DNA of 64,000 nt from Daphnia pulex (taxonomy: Eukaryota > Arthropoda > Branchiopoda > Diplostraca > Daphniidae): contig NC_060025.1 of the NCBI RefSeq assembly GCF_021134715.1, positions 9,176,001 through 9,240,000 on the forward strand, in the 5' to 3' direction. Positions 1 through 10,125 of the stretch are shown here, piece after piece. Position 1 is the stretch's first letter; every line of letters starts with the position of its first letter. The position numbers and the translations under genes are program-made. The notes beneath the pieces are model-generated. The model did no database searches, had not been told where the DNA came from, and worked only from the letters and a program-made list of their open reading frames with translations.

Positions 1-584
1 AGGTGTACATCCTGCACACAAGGAAATGTCAACCATAAACGCTTGATAGTAACAAGGACTTGATCAGGTCCATTAAGAAAGTGACGGTTGAATTAGATTG
101 GCGTTCTTTCTTTTTGTTTTTACAATTGGTAACAATTTTTGAAGTGTTATATCACTTATATGCAGATTGTTACAACGTCACGCCCATCGCAACGCATGCC
201 GTGATGTTATTTTTTCAAATCGAAAAACAAAATCCATCTAGCGGCTATTTGAATACTTCAACCTGCAAGCCTGTTGAAAAACAGCGCCCCCTTTCATGCA
301 AAGCGGCAAACATAAGTTTTGACATTTCTAATTAGCAACTGTGTTGGACTGTGACGCACTTACGTTATGCAAGTGATTTATTACATTTATTTAAATCAAA
401 GTACGATCTCTTGAAATTTTTATATTCAAATGTGACGAAGTTTTTGATTTTCGTTTTGGGTTTGGTTACAGAAACTAGGAACCGCCGAACCGGACATCGT
501 CCACACGTGGTGAATTGGTGAACAAACTCAAAAATTCCGATTATTCGTTCTTGCATTTCTTAGATTCTGTTTAGAAGGTTTAGA
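1..584. other. Left-edge non-coding stretch
   Basis: AT-rich sequence upstream of the MATH-BTB cluster. Open frames here (for example 60-335) begin at non-ATG codons, resemble nothing I know and have no supporting splice or domain signal. I see no gene. Confidence 0.5.
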
Positions 585-653
585 ATGAACGCAACATCTG
601 TTCAAGAATTGCGGCGTGGACTATTCCGTATCAATAATATTTGTACCAACTGA
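585..653 (+). pseudogene. Relic of a MATH-BTB gene N-terminus
   Basis: An ATG opens a 22-codon frame reading MNATSVQELRRGLFRINN before a stop. It matches the first residues of the three intact neighbours (for example VQEVRNGLYRIHW), and then homology ends abruptly. The piece is in the same orientation as the intact genes. It is most simply the decayed start of another tandem copy. An upstream alternative first exon is less likely because the frame closes with TGA. Confidence 0.6.
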
Positions 654-974
654 AATTCGAAAACTGATAAAATGGTTTAATACATGCAAATGGCAACCAT
701 GCACCTAGCTCCGTAGCTTCACATCATATCCACACACTCGATTGACGTTTAATTTTTGATAACATTTTCATAAACTTTGGAAGCATTCTCGTAACTTTCG
801 GCAATTTATGGAATATTCAGTAACATTTTAAAATACCCATTAATTTTGTCAGTTGTTTAAACCCATTTTTTCTCTCTACAGGCATCAGCTTATCTGCTTG
901 GAATTTTCGATCTTGAAGAGGAACTTGAAGTCGTTTAATACGTGATACCTGGTGATACTACTGTCTTGTGTGAA

Positions 975-2048
975 ATGTCAGGCAAGTCAATGATCTCGTT
1001 ACAAGAAGTACGTCCAGGATTGATCCGTATACATTGGGATTTCATTGGCCTTATGAGTGAAGTTGGTGTGTACACAGAGACAGTTTGTCTGTATCGATAT
1101 CAACTGGGACTGACCTACACAATCACTTACCATCTGGAAAGCACAGGTGGCAGTTTAAATTATCTATACACTGTCACTGTTGAAGAAAGTCTGTGTAGCT
1201 GTGCTTGCTGTAAACTATGCTGTAATGAAGCATCAGACTCCACCATTGAAAAGTTCAAGACACTGCAACCAAATCGATCATCATCACATGTTAAGGCACC
1301 AGAAGCTGAAGTCCTTCGCCCCCTCTACATGTGGCTAAAAAGTGCTTACGCTGAATGCAGAGACATGCCACTACAACAAATGAGTTCAATCAAGTGGAAA
1401 GTATCGAGTGAAATCAGCAAGACACGTGATCTTCTCACACTGTACATCGATTTCGGGACGAATACTTTGAGCCAACGGAACATCAGTAATGGGCTGGCCG
1501 AAATGTTTACCAATCAAATTCTATGTGACGTTCAATTTCATTTTAACGACGGGCAGACGATCGGTGCTCACGCTGTAATTCTGTCTGCCGGGAGTCCAGT
1601 TTTCTCGGCAATATTTCATTTGAAAATGTTGGAGTCGCAAACTCGGCAAGTGAAAATCACCGACTGTGAAGCTGAAGTATTTCAACAACTTTTGATTCAT
1701 CTGTACACGGGCAACGCTCCAAGACTGGCGGAGGAAAATCTCACACAGTTAATTTTTGCGGCCGCAGATAAGTATGGAGTGTCGACACTGAAAGGCGATT
1801 GCGTCAACGTGTTATTAAAACGAGTAAGAGTCGATAATGCCATTAAGTTGTTGACCTGGTCTCACTTCAACACCATCCCGAAACTCTTCGTAACCTCCAT
1901 GACATTTTTGGTGGAAAACTGCCGCGAAATTTGCCTTCAGTCCGAATGGATAGATTTTACCAAGAACTACCCTGACTTGTGTGTGTTGGCCACTCAGCGT
2001 ATGATCGCCTTGGTCCCCTCATCGACTGTCCCATCGCCTGAAAATTAA
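975..2048 (+). CDS. MATH-BTB protein 1 (SPOP/TD-POZ-like)
   Basis: A 357-aa single-coding-exon protein. Residues ~8-135 form a divergent MATH/TRAF-like domain (EVRPGLIRIHWDF start). Residues ~174-280 form a BTB/POZ domain with the core LCDVQFHFNDGQTIGAH and VILSAGSPVFSAIF, followed by LYTG and a helical 3-box/BACK-like tail. Proteins of this architecture (SPOP, Drosophila rdx) dimerise through BTB and present MATH-bound substrates to cullin-3 E3 ligase; the substrate here is unknown. The frame is open from 942, but only a GTG is available there, so ATG 975 is chosen. A pyrimidine tract and AG at 880-881 suggest a spliced 5' UTR. A cysteine cluster (residues ~74-83, SLCSCACCKLCC) in the MATH part is absent from the two paralogues. 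Confidence 0.9.
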   Translation: MSGKSMISLQEVRPGLIRIHWDFIGLMSEVGVYTETVCLYRYQLGLTYTITYHLESTGGSLNYLYTVTVEESLCSCACCKLCCNEASDSTIEKFKTLQPNRSSSHVKAPEAEVLRPLYMWLKSAYAECRDMPLQQMSSIKWKVSSEISKTRDLLTLYIDFGTNTLSQRNISNGLAEMFTNQILCDVQFHFNDGQTIGAHAVILSAGSPVFSAIFHLKMLESQTRQVKITDCEAEVFQQLLIHLYTGNAPRLAEENLTQLIFAAADKYGVSTLKGDCVNVLLKRVRVDNAIKLLTWSHFNTIPKLFVTSMTFLVENCREICLQSEWIDFTKNYPDLCVLATQRMIALVPSSTVPSPEN

Positions 2049-2519
2049 TTCTCTCCTGTTCTTTGCCTATAATGCTTCTTTCTTTTAAATTTTGTTCTTG
2101 AAATTTTTGTAGTTACTTTTTTTATTTTTTAGATCTTTTTGTGTTTATTCGTTAAATGGACATCCAGAAGAAACAAATTGTTTCCAAAAGACAACATTGC
2201 TATTATTGATGGTCATGGTATTTTAATTTACATAAATCTCCTCATCTCCTTTTCATGAATCAATTTGTAATTTTGTGCAGGCTATGTTTGAGACTCAGAA
2301 ATTCTGATAAGTAAACCTTAAATTGAAAATCTCAGATCTTTGCTTGACTTGGTGTCAAACAGTTAAACGAATAATTTTTTATGTGTGTCTGAATGGAAAG
2401 TTTCAACGTCATTAGCATTTTGATTTTTCCGTCATTTGCAAACGACTAAAAACTGTTAATGTGAGTGAATCACGCGGGAGCGACGGAGTTTTTTTTAAAT
2501 GCTTTTTTTTATTTTATTA
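2049..2519 (+). other. 3' flank of MATH-BTB 1
   Basis: AT-rich sequence without a recognisable gene, presumably the 3' UTR of the gene ending at 2048 and spacer. A pyrimidine-rich tract ending in TTATTACAG (about 2512-2520) leads into the next relic. Confidence 0.4.
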
Positions 2520-2520
2520 C

Positions 2521-2673
2521 AGAATCGCAGGTAAAAACAGCAGTGAACTCTGTTCGAATCCTGAATGGATGGATTTCATGAAGAATTACCCGAATTTGTG
2601 CTTGTTGGTGATGCATCGATGGCTTCTCGACACCAAGGGTCTTTTTTCTCCTCGGCGGTCGTTTAACCATTGA
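2521..2673 (+). pseudogene. Relic or orphan exon of a MATH-BTB C-terminus
   Basis: Immediately after a good splice acceptor, the frame reads SELCSNPEWMDFMKNYPNLC. It is clearly related to the last ~40 residues of the intact genes (EICLQSEWIDFTKNYPDLC in gene 1). No MATH or BTB sequence precedes it locally. It is either a decayed copy or an alternative terminal exon for gene 1. A possible AATAAA signal lies at 2939-2944. Confidence 0.6.
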
Positions 2674-3268
2674 TAATTATCGCTTATTATTATAGAAAGC
2701 ATTTGAAATCATTGTCTCAAAATTGAACTAGTATTTTTAAGTATGAACTCTAAATTTTTTGTCGAACTTTATTTTCTCCTGCGTCCCTGTGTGTTGTAGT
2801 TGTAGTTAACGTTCGTTTTTGCTCTAGAATGTTAATCGCCACAGGGGACAGGAGTACAGTAGAATGCATCCCTTTTGTGAATTCATTTTATCATGTAGTA
2901 AAATTCTTGAATAATATTGACTAATTTATTGTCTATTTAATAAAACACTATTCTAGATAAAGTTTTGCTATAATTTTTAGATTTGTCGCAAACGTCAAGT
3001 TGGCATTCCAATACGAATGGCAACTCAGCTGATTTCTCTTTTGAGGCAACAGAAACTGTCATATTGCACACTTCATCTTTAATTTCATTTTTTTTTGTGA
3101 TTCTCAATTAGATTAAAAAGGTAAATAAAATTTCAAATATGTGCTGTGTTTTCATAATTCATAAGTATATGTATTTTCATTAACCTTTGATTTCTCATAG
3201 TGCATTGTGACATTAAAGTGTTTAGCTGGACCTTCATTGGCTGTCTAAATTTTCAAACCGGATATAAC
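2674..3268 (+). other. Spacer and putative 5' UTR of MATH-BTB 2
   Basis: AT-rich spacer with AATAAA at 2939-2944. A splice acceptor (TTTCTCATAG, 3191-3200) precedes the next gene, so 3201-3268 is probably 5' UTR. Nothing else is recognised. Confidence 0.4.
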
Positions 3269-4267
3269 ATGACTGATACATCGTCGATTAAGGTTCAAGA
3301 AGTGAGAAATGGCTTATACCGGATTCATTGGATCTTCAGTGAAGTTATGAAAAAGGAACTGGGCGAATATAAAGAGGCATTTCACCTGTCTGGAACCCAG
3401 TCTCATCGAATCTATACAATCAACTACCACATTAAAAGCACAACTGAAAAAGACTCTAAGCAGGGATGCAAATATGAATACTCCATAACTGTTGGTGAAA
3501 AATCTGAATGCCAACCAAGTAGAGATGCATCGTCCAGCAACCCCAAAATTCTTGATTGTGCCTATTTGTTTATGGATAACAAATTCGCACATGGTAATGA
3601 AATACCATTAAACAAGATAACTGCTGGTAAGTGGATGATGAAGTGCATTCATCCGTCATACCGAGAAAACCTAACATTGTGGATGGATTTTGGGGCGGAT
3701 CCGCACTTGAACGAGAACGTAATGGATGTCATGAACGGACTTTCCGAAATGTTTCACAAACAAATATTGTGTGATATTCAATTCGAGTTCAACGACGGAC
3801 AAACCATCGGTGCTCACGTTAGCATTCTATCAGCAAGAAGCCCAGTTTTCTCTGCCATGTTCCAGTCTGGTATGGTGGAGTCTCAAACTAGGCGAGTGAT
3901 CATCACTGACATTTCAACGGAAGTCTTCCGCCAGCTGCTCATTTACTTATATACTGGCTATGCGCCTAAATTGGAAGAGGAAAGCATGACTCCGCCTCTT
4001 CTTGATGCTGCGGAAAAGTATGGTGTTGAGATACTCAAGAATCAATGTGTCGACCTTTTGCTGAAGCGGGTGAGAAAGGAGAACGCCATTAAACTGCTAA
4101 TTTGGTCACATATTCATTCAATCCCGTCACTGTACGATTCCAGTATGAACTGCGTCGTCAGTCATTTCCGTGAACTCTGTTTTATGCAGGAGTGGTTGGA
4201 TTTCATGAAAACTTACCCGGAATTGTGCGTGCTGGCTATACAACGAATAGCCTCACTGTCCTGCTAA
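3269..4267 (+). CDS. MATH-BTB protein 2 (SPOP/TD-POZ-like)
   Basis: A 332-aa protein with the same order as gene 1: MATH-like ~8-110, then BTB ~155-260 (LCDIQFEFNDGQTIGAHVSI, SARSPVFSAMF, LYTGYAP), then a helical tail ending in QEWLDFMKTYPELC. The upstream in-frame stretch from 3200 has only a GTG and directly follows a splice acceptor, so ATG 3269 (MTDTSSIKVQEV) is preferred. It is the closest of the three to the SPOP BTB signature (ARSPVFSAMF). It is probably a cullin-3 adaptor by family analogy, with unknown substrate. No frameshift or stop was seen. Confidence 0.9.
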   Translation: MTDTSSIKVQEVRNGLYRIHWIFSEVMKKELGEYKEAFHLSGTQSHRIYTINYHIKSTTEKDSKQGCKYEYSITVGEKSECQPSRDASSSNPKILDCAYLFMDNKFAHGNEIPLNKITAGKWMMKCIHPSYRENLTLWMDFGADPHLNENVMDVMNGLSEMFHKQILCDIQFEFNDGQTIGAHVSILSARSPVFSAMFQSGMVESQTRRVIITDISTEVFRQLLIYLYTGYAPKLEEESMTPPLLDAAEKYGVEILKNQCVDLLLKRVRKENAIKLLIWSHIHSIPSLYDSSMNCVVSHFRELCFMQEWLDFMKTYPELCVLAIQRIASLSC

Positions 4268-4962
4268 CAAACTCAAGATCTGACAGTGTGAAGCTATATT
4301 GTTCCCTTTTTGTGTGTGGAATTTTATGCTCAATTTGTGTTCATTTAGTAATGTGCTGCATCACTTATTTATTATTTTTCTTTTCAAATATCATTAACAT
4401 TTCTTTCTTTGGTTCACAAAATATTTTTTACGAAATGATTACACACTTACGTTTGCTTTGTTTGTTTTGACATTTTTGTTTTTACGTAAACAAAAGACAG
4501 AACCATCTAGTGGTCTTTTCATTTGTGTCAATTATTTTATATTGATTTAGAAGTCCAACTAGTAAAATTTAATTTTTGCTAGATTAATTTAATAACAAAA
4601 AACATGAACATTATAGATTGTGTTTTATTGGAACTTTTCTAAAATATTTGAAATTTGAACATGCAACTTTCGTCGCAACGGCAACATTGGATTCCAGTCT
4701 ATTCGGTCGTCGTTATGACGTTATCGGAATCCATTAATCATTTCCTGTTTGGTCTTAGCAGCTTCTTGCTGGTGAGTCGGTTGCTCTATTCTTACTCACT
4801 TGTGCAAAAATTACAGTGCTGTGCATCTATTTTGTGTGCTTCAACTGACTTTTATTTTCGCCAATTGCACTTTTTCTCCCGAATTGTTTTGTTACTGACT
4901 GACGTGTTTTTGCAAGTGTGACGCCATTACTTGTTGTGCAACAAAAGCTACCCAACAAAAGT
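4268..4962 (+). other. Spacer between MATH-BTB 2 and 3
   Basis: AT-rich sequence with no convincing gene. The short open frames at 4192-4470 and 4655-4921 are hydrophobic, low-complexity and unrelated to known families. Confidence 0.4.
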
Positions 4963-5982
4963 ATGACTTCGAACATGTCTGATAGTTCACGACACGTCAA
5001 GCTGCTTGAAATAAGACCTGGCTTATTCCGAATTCAGTGGAAGTTTAAAGACATGGATGAAGAGGGAATCTATACGAAAGAATTCAAACTCAATGTATCC
5101 CAATCCCAACGTTCCTACAGGATTACGTATCGTCTCAATAAAGTGACCAAGTCCTCGACTGCTAAATATGGATTCAAGTACCAGTATAAAGTTGTGGTTG
5201 AAGAAATTGGGAAATCAGCTGCCGAAAAGGTTTCTAAAACTTCAGGGCCTCTCTACATGTGGATCAACAGTCAAGTTCTTTTTGGGAATGAAATTTCATT
5301 GAAACAAAAACTGGAATCTGGCAAGTGGAGAAGACACAGAATGAGACAAACACCCCGAAAATCGCTCACGCTGTGGATTGATTTTGGCACCTCAACTGAA
5401 AACGAACGAAATCTCATCAGCGGAATTGCCCAAATGTTTTACACCCAAAGCTGTTGCGACGTCTTATTCCATTTCAGCGATGGTCACGAAATCGGTGCCC
5501 ACGTTTCGATACTTTCAGCCGGAAGTTCAGTCTTTTCAATCATGTTGAATCGTCCCGATCCAATTAAACGGACAGTGGAAATTGGCAGACTGACTACGTA
5601 CGACATCTTCTACGAGATACTTACCTTCTTATACACTGGTAATGTCCCCAAATTTGAAGAAAAAGATGACGGGATGATGCAGTTACTCTACCAGGCAGCT
5701 GACAGTTTTGGAGTCGAGGCACTAAAACAGAAGTGCACCAACGTATTGCAGAAACGAGTTTCATTAGACAATGCGATCAATTTATTGGTTTGGTCTCACA
5801 TGCACTCCATTACGAAGCTGTTCGAAGTTACCATGGAGTTTATTGTTCACAATTTGCGTGATTTGTGTTACCAGCCCCAATGGAAGAAATTAGCAACCGA
5901 CTTCCCGGATTTGTGCGTGATGGCTACTCAAAAGATTGCTGGCCCTCCCACAGTCACCATCGAATCAGATTCTGATGATTAA
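4963..5982 (+). CDS. MATH-BTB protein 3 (SPOP/TD-POZ-like)
   Basis: A 339-aa member, or 335 aa if the second ATG at 4975 is used. The MATH-like start (LLEIRPGLFRIQWKF) is at residues ~12-110. BTB is ~160-270 (CCDVLFHFSDGHEIGAHVSI, LSAGSSVFSIM, LYTGNVP), then a helical tail ending with an acidic end (ESDSDD). It is the most diverged of the three: the usual MxES after the VFS motif is replaced by NRPDPIKR. Same orientation, spacing and single-coding-exon structure imply tandem duplication. Its role as a cullin-3 substrate adaptor is by family analogy only. Confidence 0.88.
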   Translation: MTSNMSDSSRHVKLLEIRPGLFRIQWKFKDMDEEGIYTKEFKLNVSQSQRSYRITYRLNKVTKSSTAKYGFKYQYKVVVEEIGKSAAEKVSKTSGPLYMWINSQVLFGNEISLKQKLESGKWRRHRMRQTPRKSLTLWIDFGTSTENERNLISGIAQMFYTQSCCDVLFHFSDGHEIGAHVSILSAGSSVFSIMLNRPDPIKRTVEIGRLTTYDIFYEILTFLYTGNVPKFEEKDDGMMQLLYQAADSFGVEALKQKCTNVLQKRVSLDNAINLLVWSHMHSITKLFEVTMEFIVHNLRDLCYQPQWKKLATDFPDLCVMATQKIAGPPTVTIESDSDD

Positions 5983-7122
5983 CTTTGTCCTACACTTTCT
6001 TGTTTTTGGTTGTGCTTTCTTCTTTTTATTGATTGTAAAATTTTTGGATTGGAATTGAATTCAGAAATATGGTTATTCTCATTTGATTGTTCCAGATCCG
6101 ATTCCAGGTTTTAACGACTCGATTTAACCATTATTCAGTTAAATTTTTGCTTTTTAAAATTGTGTATTGTGTGTGGCAACCCCGAACGTTTTGTTTATTT
6201 GTCTGCTAAGCTTAATTGTTTCCTTTTGTTTGCTCTGTTTTTTTGCAGTCAGTCGGTTTCAGAATATAACACGTGAAAAAGTTAAAGCGCTTCAAGTAAA
6301 GAGTGTAAAATTATTGTTTTAATCTTGCGTGAGACGACGAGATTTGTGATGTGTGATGGCCGTGTCTTGATAACTACGAGGTTACGATGATTTGGCGAGG
6401 TTACCCGTTACCGTTGCGTAAGTTTAGAGGTGTTTGTTACTTGTTTAGATATTTTTATTTCCGTTGAGTATGGATGTGATAGAGTGGAGAACGTTTGCTG
6501 TAAAAAACGTTTTTTGATGGCCTTTGACTGGCCTTATTAGATCACTGGTCAGAAGCGTTAGTTCAGTTACTTTACCTTATTTGCACACATCTAAAAACAT
6601 TACTGTGAGGTGGCAAGTGTGTGACAGTTACTGTGAGGTAACTGTGTTTTGGGTGGTAACTGACAGTAGTTGTTTTACCATCAAAGTTCACTTGTTAGTT
6701 ATTTAATAATCCTTCTTGTTGTTTACTTCCGAGTTTGAAATGAGTTCATACCCTACTACGAAAAGCTGGTATACATGTTGAACTATCTCTAGTTGAACTA
6801 TCGGCCGTATAAAACTAAATCAATAAATGTGTAATTGAAAATAACTTGTGCCTAATTTGTGTTTTGTTTTTACTTCGGGTGTTGCAGGATGCAAAAATTG
6901 TGGATTGATTACCGTTTGGAGTTACTTATTTGGCTGTTGGTGATGTGTTGGCGGTTTTTTTATGGTGAGAAGATGATTATTTAGTGAAGACCATATTACG
7001 TAAGTATCGATTTCTCGTATTTCTTTGTTGTTTTAATGAGTGTCGATTACTTAAAGCGGGAATTATTTCCAATTATTTTAAACCTTGCCTTTGCCTTATT
7101 TTCTGCAGTTATTTTGATTTAC
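5983..7122. other. Gene-poor spacer
   Basis: AT-rich DNA with TTTTTTGCAG-type acceptors near 6248 and an AATAAA at 6822-6827 that could end the transcript of the gene finishing at 5982. No coding exon is supportable. Confidence 0.35.
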
Positions 7123-7199
7123 TTTACACGTCTCTGAAACATTTATCGGCAGTTGCTGAGATGCGATTTTTAGTGATGACTAACATTTATTGAATCAGC

Positions 7200-7588
7200 A
7201 ACAAAGCTCACTTGTTCGATTTTTGAAAAAATGATTTTTTTTCTACTTCCGGTTTTCTCATTTTAGTCAGTAGTTCAGTAAATATTCATTCCACGAAAAA
7301 AAGAACCACATTTTCGTGATCCTCGTCAAATTTGTGGTAAAGTTCATGTTTTTTTTTGTACGTTTTCGTACTTCCGGTTTCGAAAATTTTCCTGAACTAT
7401 AGTTCAGGAAAATTCTCGATTTTGACAAAATTTTGGATTTCGTTCAAATTACACCTATTCGACCCCAAATTTCATGGAGATCACGAATATTTGGTTTATT
7501 TTGTCAGCAGCTCAACGGTTAAGGTGCTATCGCTTACTTCCGGTCTACTTCCGGAAAATTTGCATAAAACTAGCAAGTGAGCTTTGTT
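7200..7588. mobile_element. 389-bp foldback/MITE-like element, copy 1
   Basis: The 15-bp ends AACAAAGCTCACTTG (7200-7214) and its exact inverse (7574-7588) bound the block. The two halves are imperfect inverted copies meeting at a perfect 30-bp palindrome (7385-7414), so a transcript would fold into one long hairpin. The octamer ACTTCCGG occurs at 7245-7252, 7370-7377, 7536-7543 and 7547-7554. There is no coding capacity. No clear target-site duplication was found, and homology with the second copy continues about 75 bp to the left, so the true element limits are uncertain. Confidence 0.75.
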
Positions 7589-7592
7589 CTCA

Positions 7593-8100
7593 ATACTGCT
7601 CTCAAGATTGATTGCTAGGTTTTGGCGAACAAAAATGCGCTTTTCAAGTTATGTGAGTATGTTAAGACCAGCCCTTCAAATACTGAGTTTTTAGACGTGT
7701 CTAATAGATGGCGTGTCGATTATTGTGTCAGTTATGGGCTTATGGCGTTTTGCTGTCAGAAGTTAAGTTATCTTTTCTTCGAAAATTACCAATGAATTCA
7801 TAGGTAAATAACGAGTGATTTCGTCTGTAACTTGTCGGTGATGTGTTCTATTCCGTGTATATGTTGGATAACCTTAATGTTTTTCATCAACTTACAGTCT
7901 GATAACTGAAAACTTACAGTCTGAATGTCGTGCAGCCGGCCGTCAACTATTTTGTTCAAACTCATTGTATTCTACTGAATGTGCCATCGAAATGATACAG
8001 GTGACAACCAACACTAGCTTTATAACATGCTGAAACCTTAATTATTCTCATGTTTTATTAGGATTCATCATAATTATCGGCTGTTTCTATTGGACTTGCT
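7593..8100. other. Gene-poor spacer
   Basis: AT-rich sequence. No coding or RNA feature could be supported. Confidence 0.3.
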
Positions 8101-8700
8101 AGATCACCAACCCCAGCATGGACCAATCTCTCATTCCAGCTTCTAGAGAATCTTGGATAACTGATTGGCGGTTTCATGTGTAAGTTCACTTGTCATGTCA
8201 GTCGTATATGTTTCAAAAGTATTGATCTACACTTACATCTATCTAATGTTTAAGAGACAATTTGAGTGTGTAATGATAACTGTTTAATTATTCTTTTAGA
8301 TCATAGACGCACATTGATGACATAAATTATAAACAAGGTGACTTATTTTTCTTTTTTATTTACAGGATCTTAACTCCAGGTTTCTAAATTTGCACGGCAG
8401 ACTTTATGAGAATTCATGTCCTTTAAAGTAAGTCAGCAAGGTCACTTGTTTACTAACCTTTTGGCTGCTACCCTTGAATCTCCCTTTTTACTCCCTAAAG
8501 CGGGCCATCTTAATTTGAGGTATTGCTTACTCTGTCGTTACAATCTTGTTTGAATATTATTGATATCCAAATTAATGTTCATTCTGCTTACAGGGTAATC
8601 CTTCGCTACTTGTCATGAACTTCAACCACTGGTGAAAACCGACGAGAGAATGCTGTAATCCAAGACTGATAAATTGTTTAGTCGTTAGATTAAGTTATAA
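8101..8700 (+). ncRNA. Possible spliced non-coding transcript
   Basis: Three exon-like blocks have consistent GT-AG borders. One block contains ATG 8117 and ends at a GTAAGT donor near 8179. A second (about 8366-8428) lies between TTTATTTACAG and GTAAGT. A third starts after CTGCTTACAG at about 8594. Joining the first two gives only a 27-codon frame (MDQSLIPASRES...), so the transcript, if real, is probably non-coding. The splice signals are good but there is no other evidence. Confidence 0.3.
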
Positions 8701-9595
8701 GTGCATATCTGGGCTCCCTTCTTTTCTGTGGCCCCGTTTCCCTAACTTACCACTAACCAACGCCCGCCGGTGGTCACTCACCCGCTGTGAAACCAGGAGG
8801 AGGGGAGGGCTCTGGTCGAACGGGGACTTGGAAGGCGCATGATCCGATGAAAACTTTTGGAGGGTCATGAGTCTAACCCGGAAGCCTAGTATGACTACAT
8901 CTCCCCGGAAAAACTTGCCTCTTACTTCTCTCTTCTTCTCGGTCCAGATAAATATCTCTGGGGGCCGTAGACATATCCTATAACAGCATGTGCGAGTTTA
9001 AACAATGCATCCACTACCCAATGAAACAAATAGCCATGGTTTATTTTTTGTGGAAATCTCCGTCAGTCAAGTTGCAAAGACGATGCAGATTTCCGCAAAA
9101 CTAAACCATCGCTTTTTGTCTCATTGCCGCAGCGGTGGTGGCGGGTTGCGTTTTAACTCGTGCAGTAGTAAACCGCCTTGAACCGGACGCTCTGTTTATT
9201 GAAATTTTTGTACATATAAAAAATAAAAAACAGTTTATGCATTAAAATTTTTATTTATTACAGACATCACATTGTTAGGGTTTAACATTGGTTTATGTGG
9301 TTTAGGGTATAGATTTAAGGGTTGGTAGGTGTATGTTTTCGGAGTTGGAGGGATTGGAAGGTATATATAAGGTGGGGTTTGGGGATTAATTGGAAGGTAT
9401 ATGTTTGTGGGGTTTTGAGATTAATTGGTAGGGATATGTTTGTATTTAGGGTTATAGATAAACTGATTGTTTATCCAAACTTGAATTACCCCCTCCCACC
9501 AACATCCTCCACTTTCCTTTCCCAATCCCGAAAACATGTTTATTATTTGTTTGACATAAACATCCCATATTTGTTTTTGTTCCTTCTTAACTCCT
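8701..9595. other. Gene-free block with a GC-richer patch
   Basis: The 8701-9200 part is noticeably GC-richer than its surroundings and then turns into AT- and GT-rich sequence. No open frame or repeat family was recognised. The composition shift could mark an old insertion. Confidence 0.3.
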
Positions 9596-9745
9596 GAACG
9601 ATAACTGCAGACACAATGACAATAATTGAACAATATGATGATTGATGACGCAATTTTGGTAACACAACAACACCGCCAAGGAACAACCAGTTGAACTTGA
9701 TGCAGAAAGATCTTTCACCAGACACCAGCATAGGCTGCAACAACG
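9596..9745. repeat. Dispersed repeat unit, copy A
   Basis: Shares an ordered series of words with 10010-10125: ACAATTGAACAA-like, ACACCAGCA-like, GGAACAGCC/GGAACAACC, TTGAACTTGATGCA and CTTTCACCAGC. It is a diverged duplication of about 110-140 bp with no coding content. Confidence 0.5.
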
Positions 9746-10009
9746 TGCCACATCGGACAGCAACTACGCGAACATAAACGCTAAACCTATAACCAAAATT
9801 AAATGAATTAATCTTCAGCATCAATGGAAATGCTGTCAATGAAAAGACAAATAAATCTCACTTTACGTTATTTACAAGAGTTAAGTCTAATCATAATTAT
9901 ACCAATAAAGAAAATTGTACAAGTCAAATCCAACAGACCATGGCTGAAAAAATACATGTGTGAATTAGACTGGAACGAAGAAGAAGGTGAAGCTAAAACT
10001 TAAACTAGC

Positions 10010-10125
10010 TGTAAATCTACAGACATAATGCAAATTGAACAAAATACTGCCTGCTTTTGTAACAAGACACCAGCAACAAGGAACAGCCACAGGTTAACTT
10101 GATGCACAACAATCTTTCACCAGCC
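10010..10125. repeat. Dispersed repeat unit, copy B
   Basis: Second copy of the unit at 9596-9745, with CAAATTGAACAA, ACACCAGCAACAAGGAACAG and TTAACTTGATGCA followed by ATCTTTCACCAGCC. A weaker third copy (AACACCAGC, CAACTTGACT, CCTTTCACCAGC) is at about 15010-15080. Confidence 0.5.

Noticed and set aside
2540-2560. GTTCGAATCC word resembling a tRNA B box
   Set aside because: It lies in the MATH-BTB relic with no A box or cloverleaf around it.
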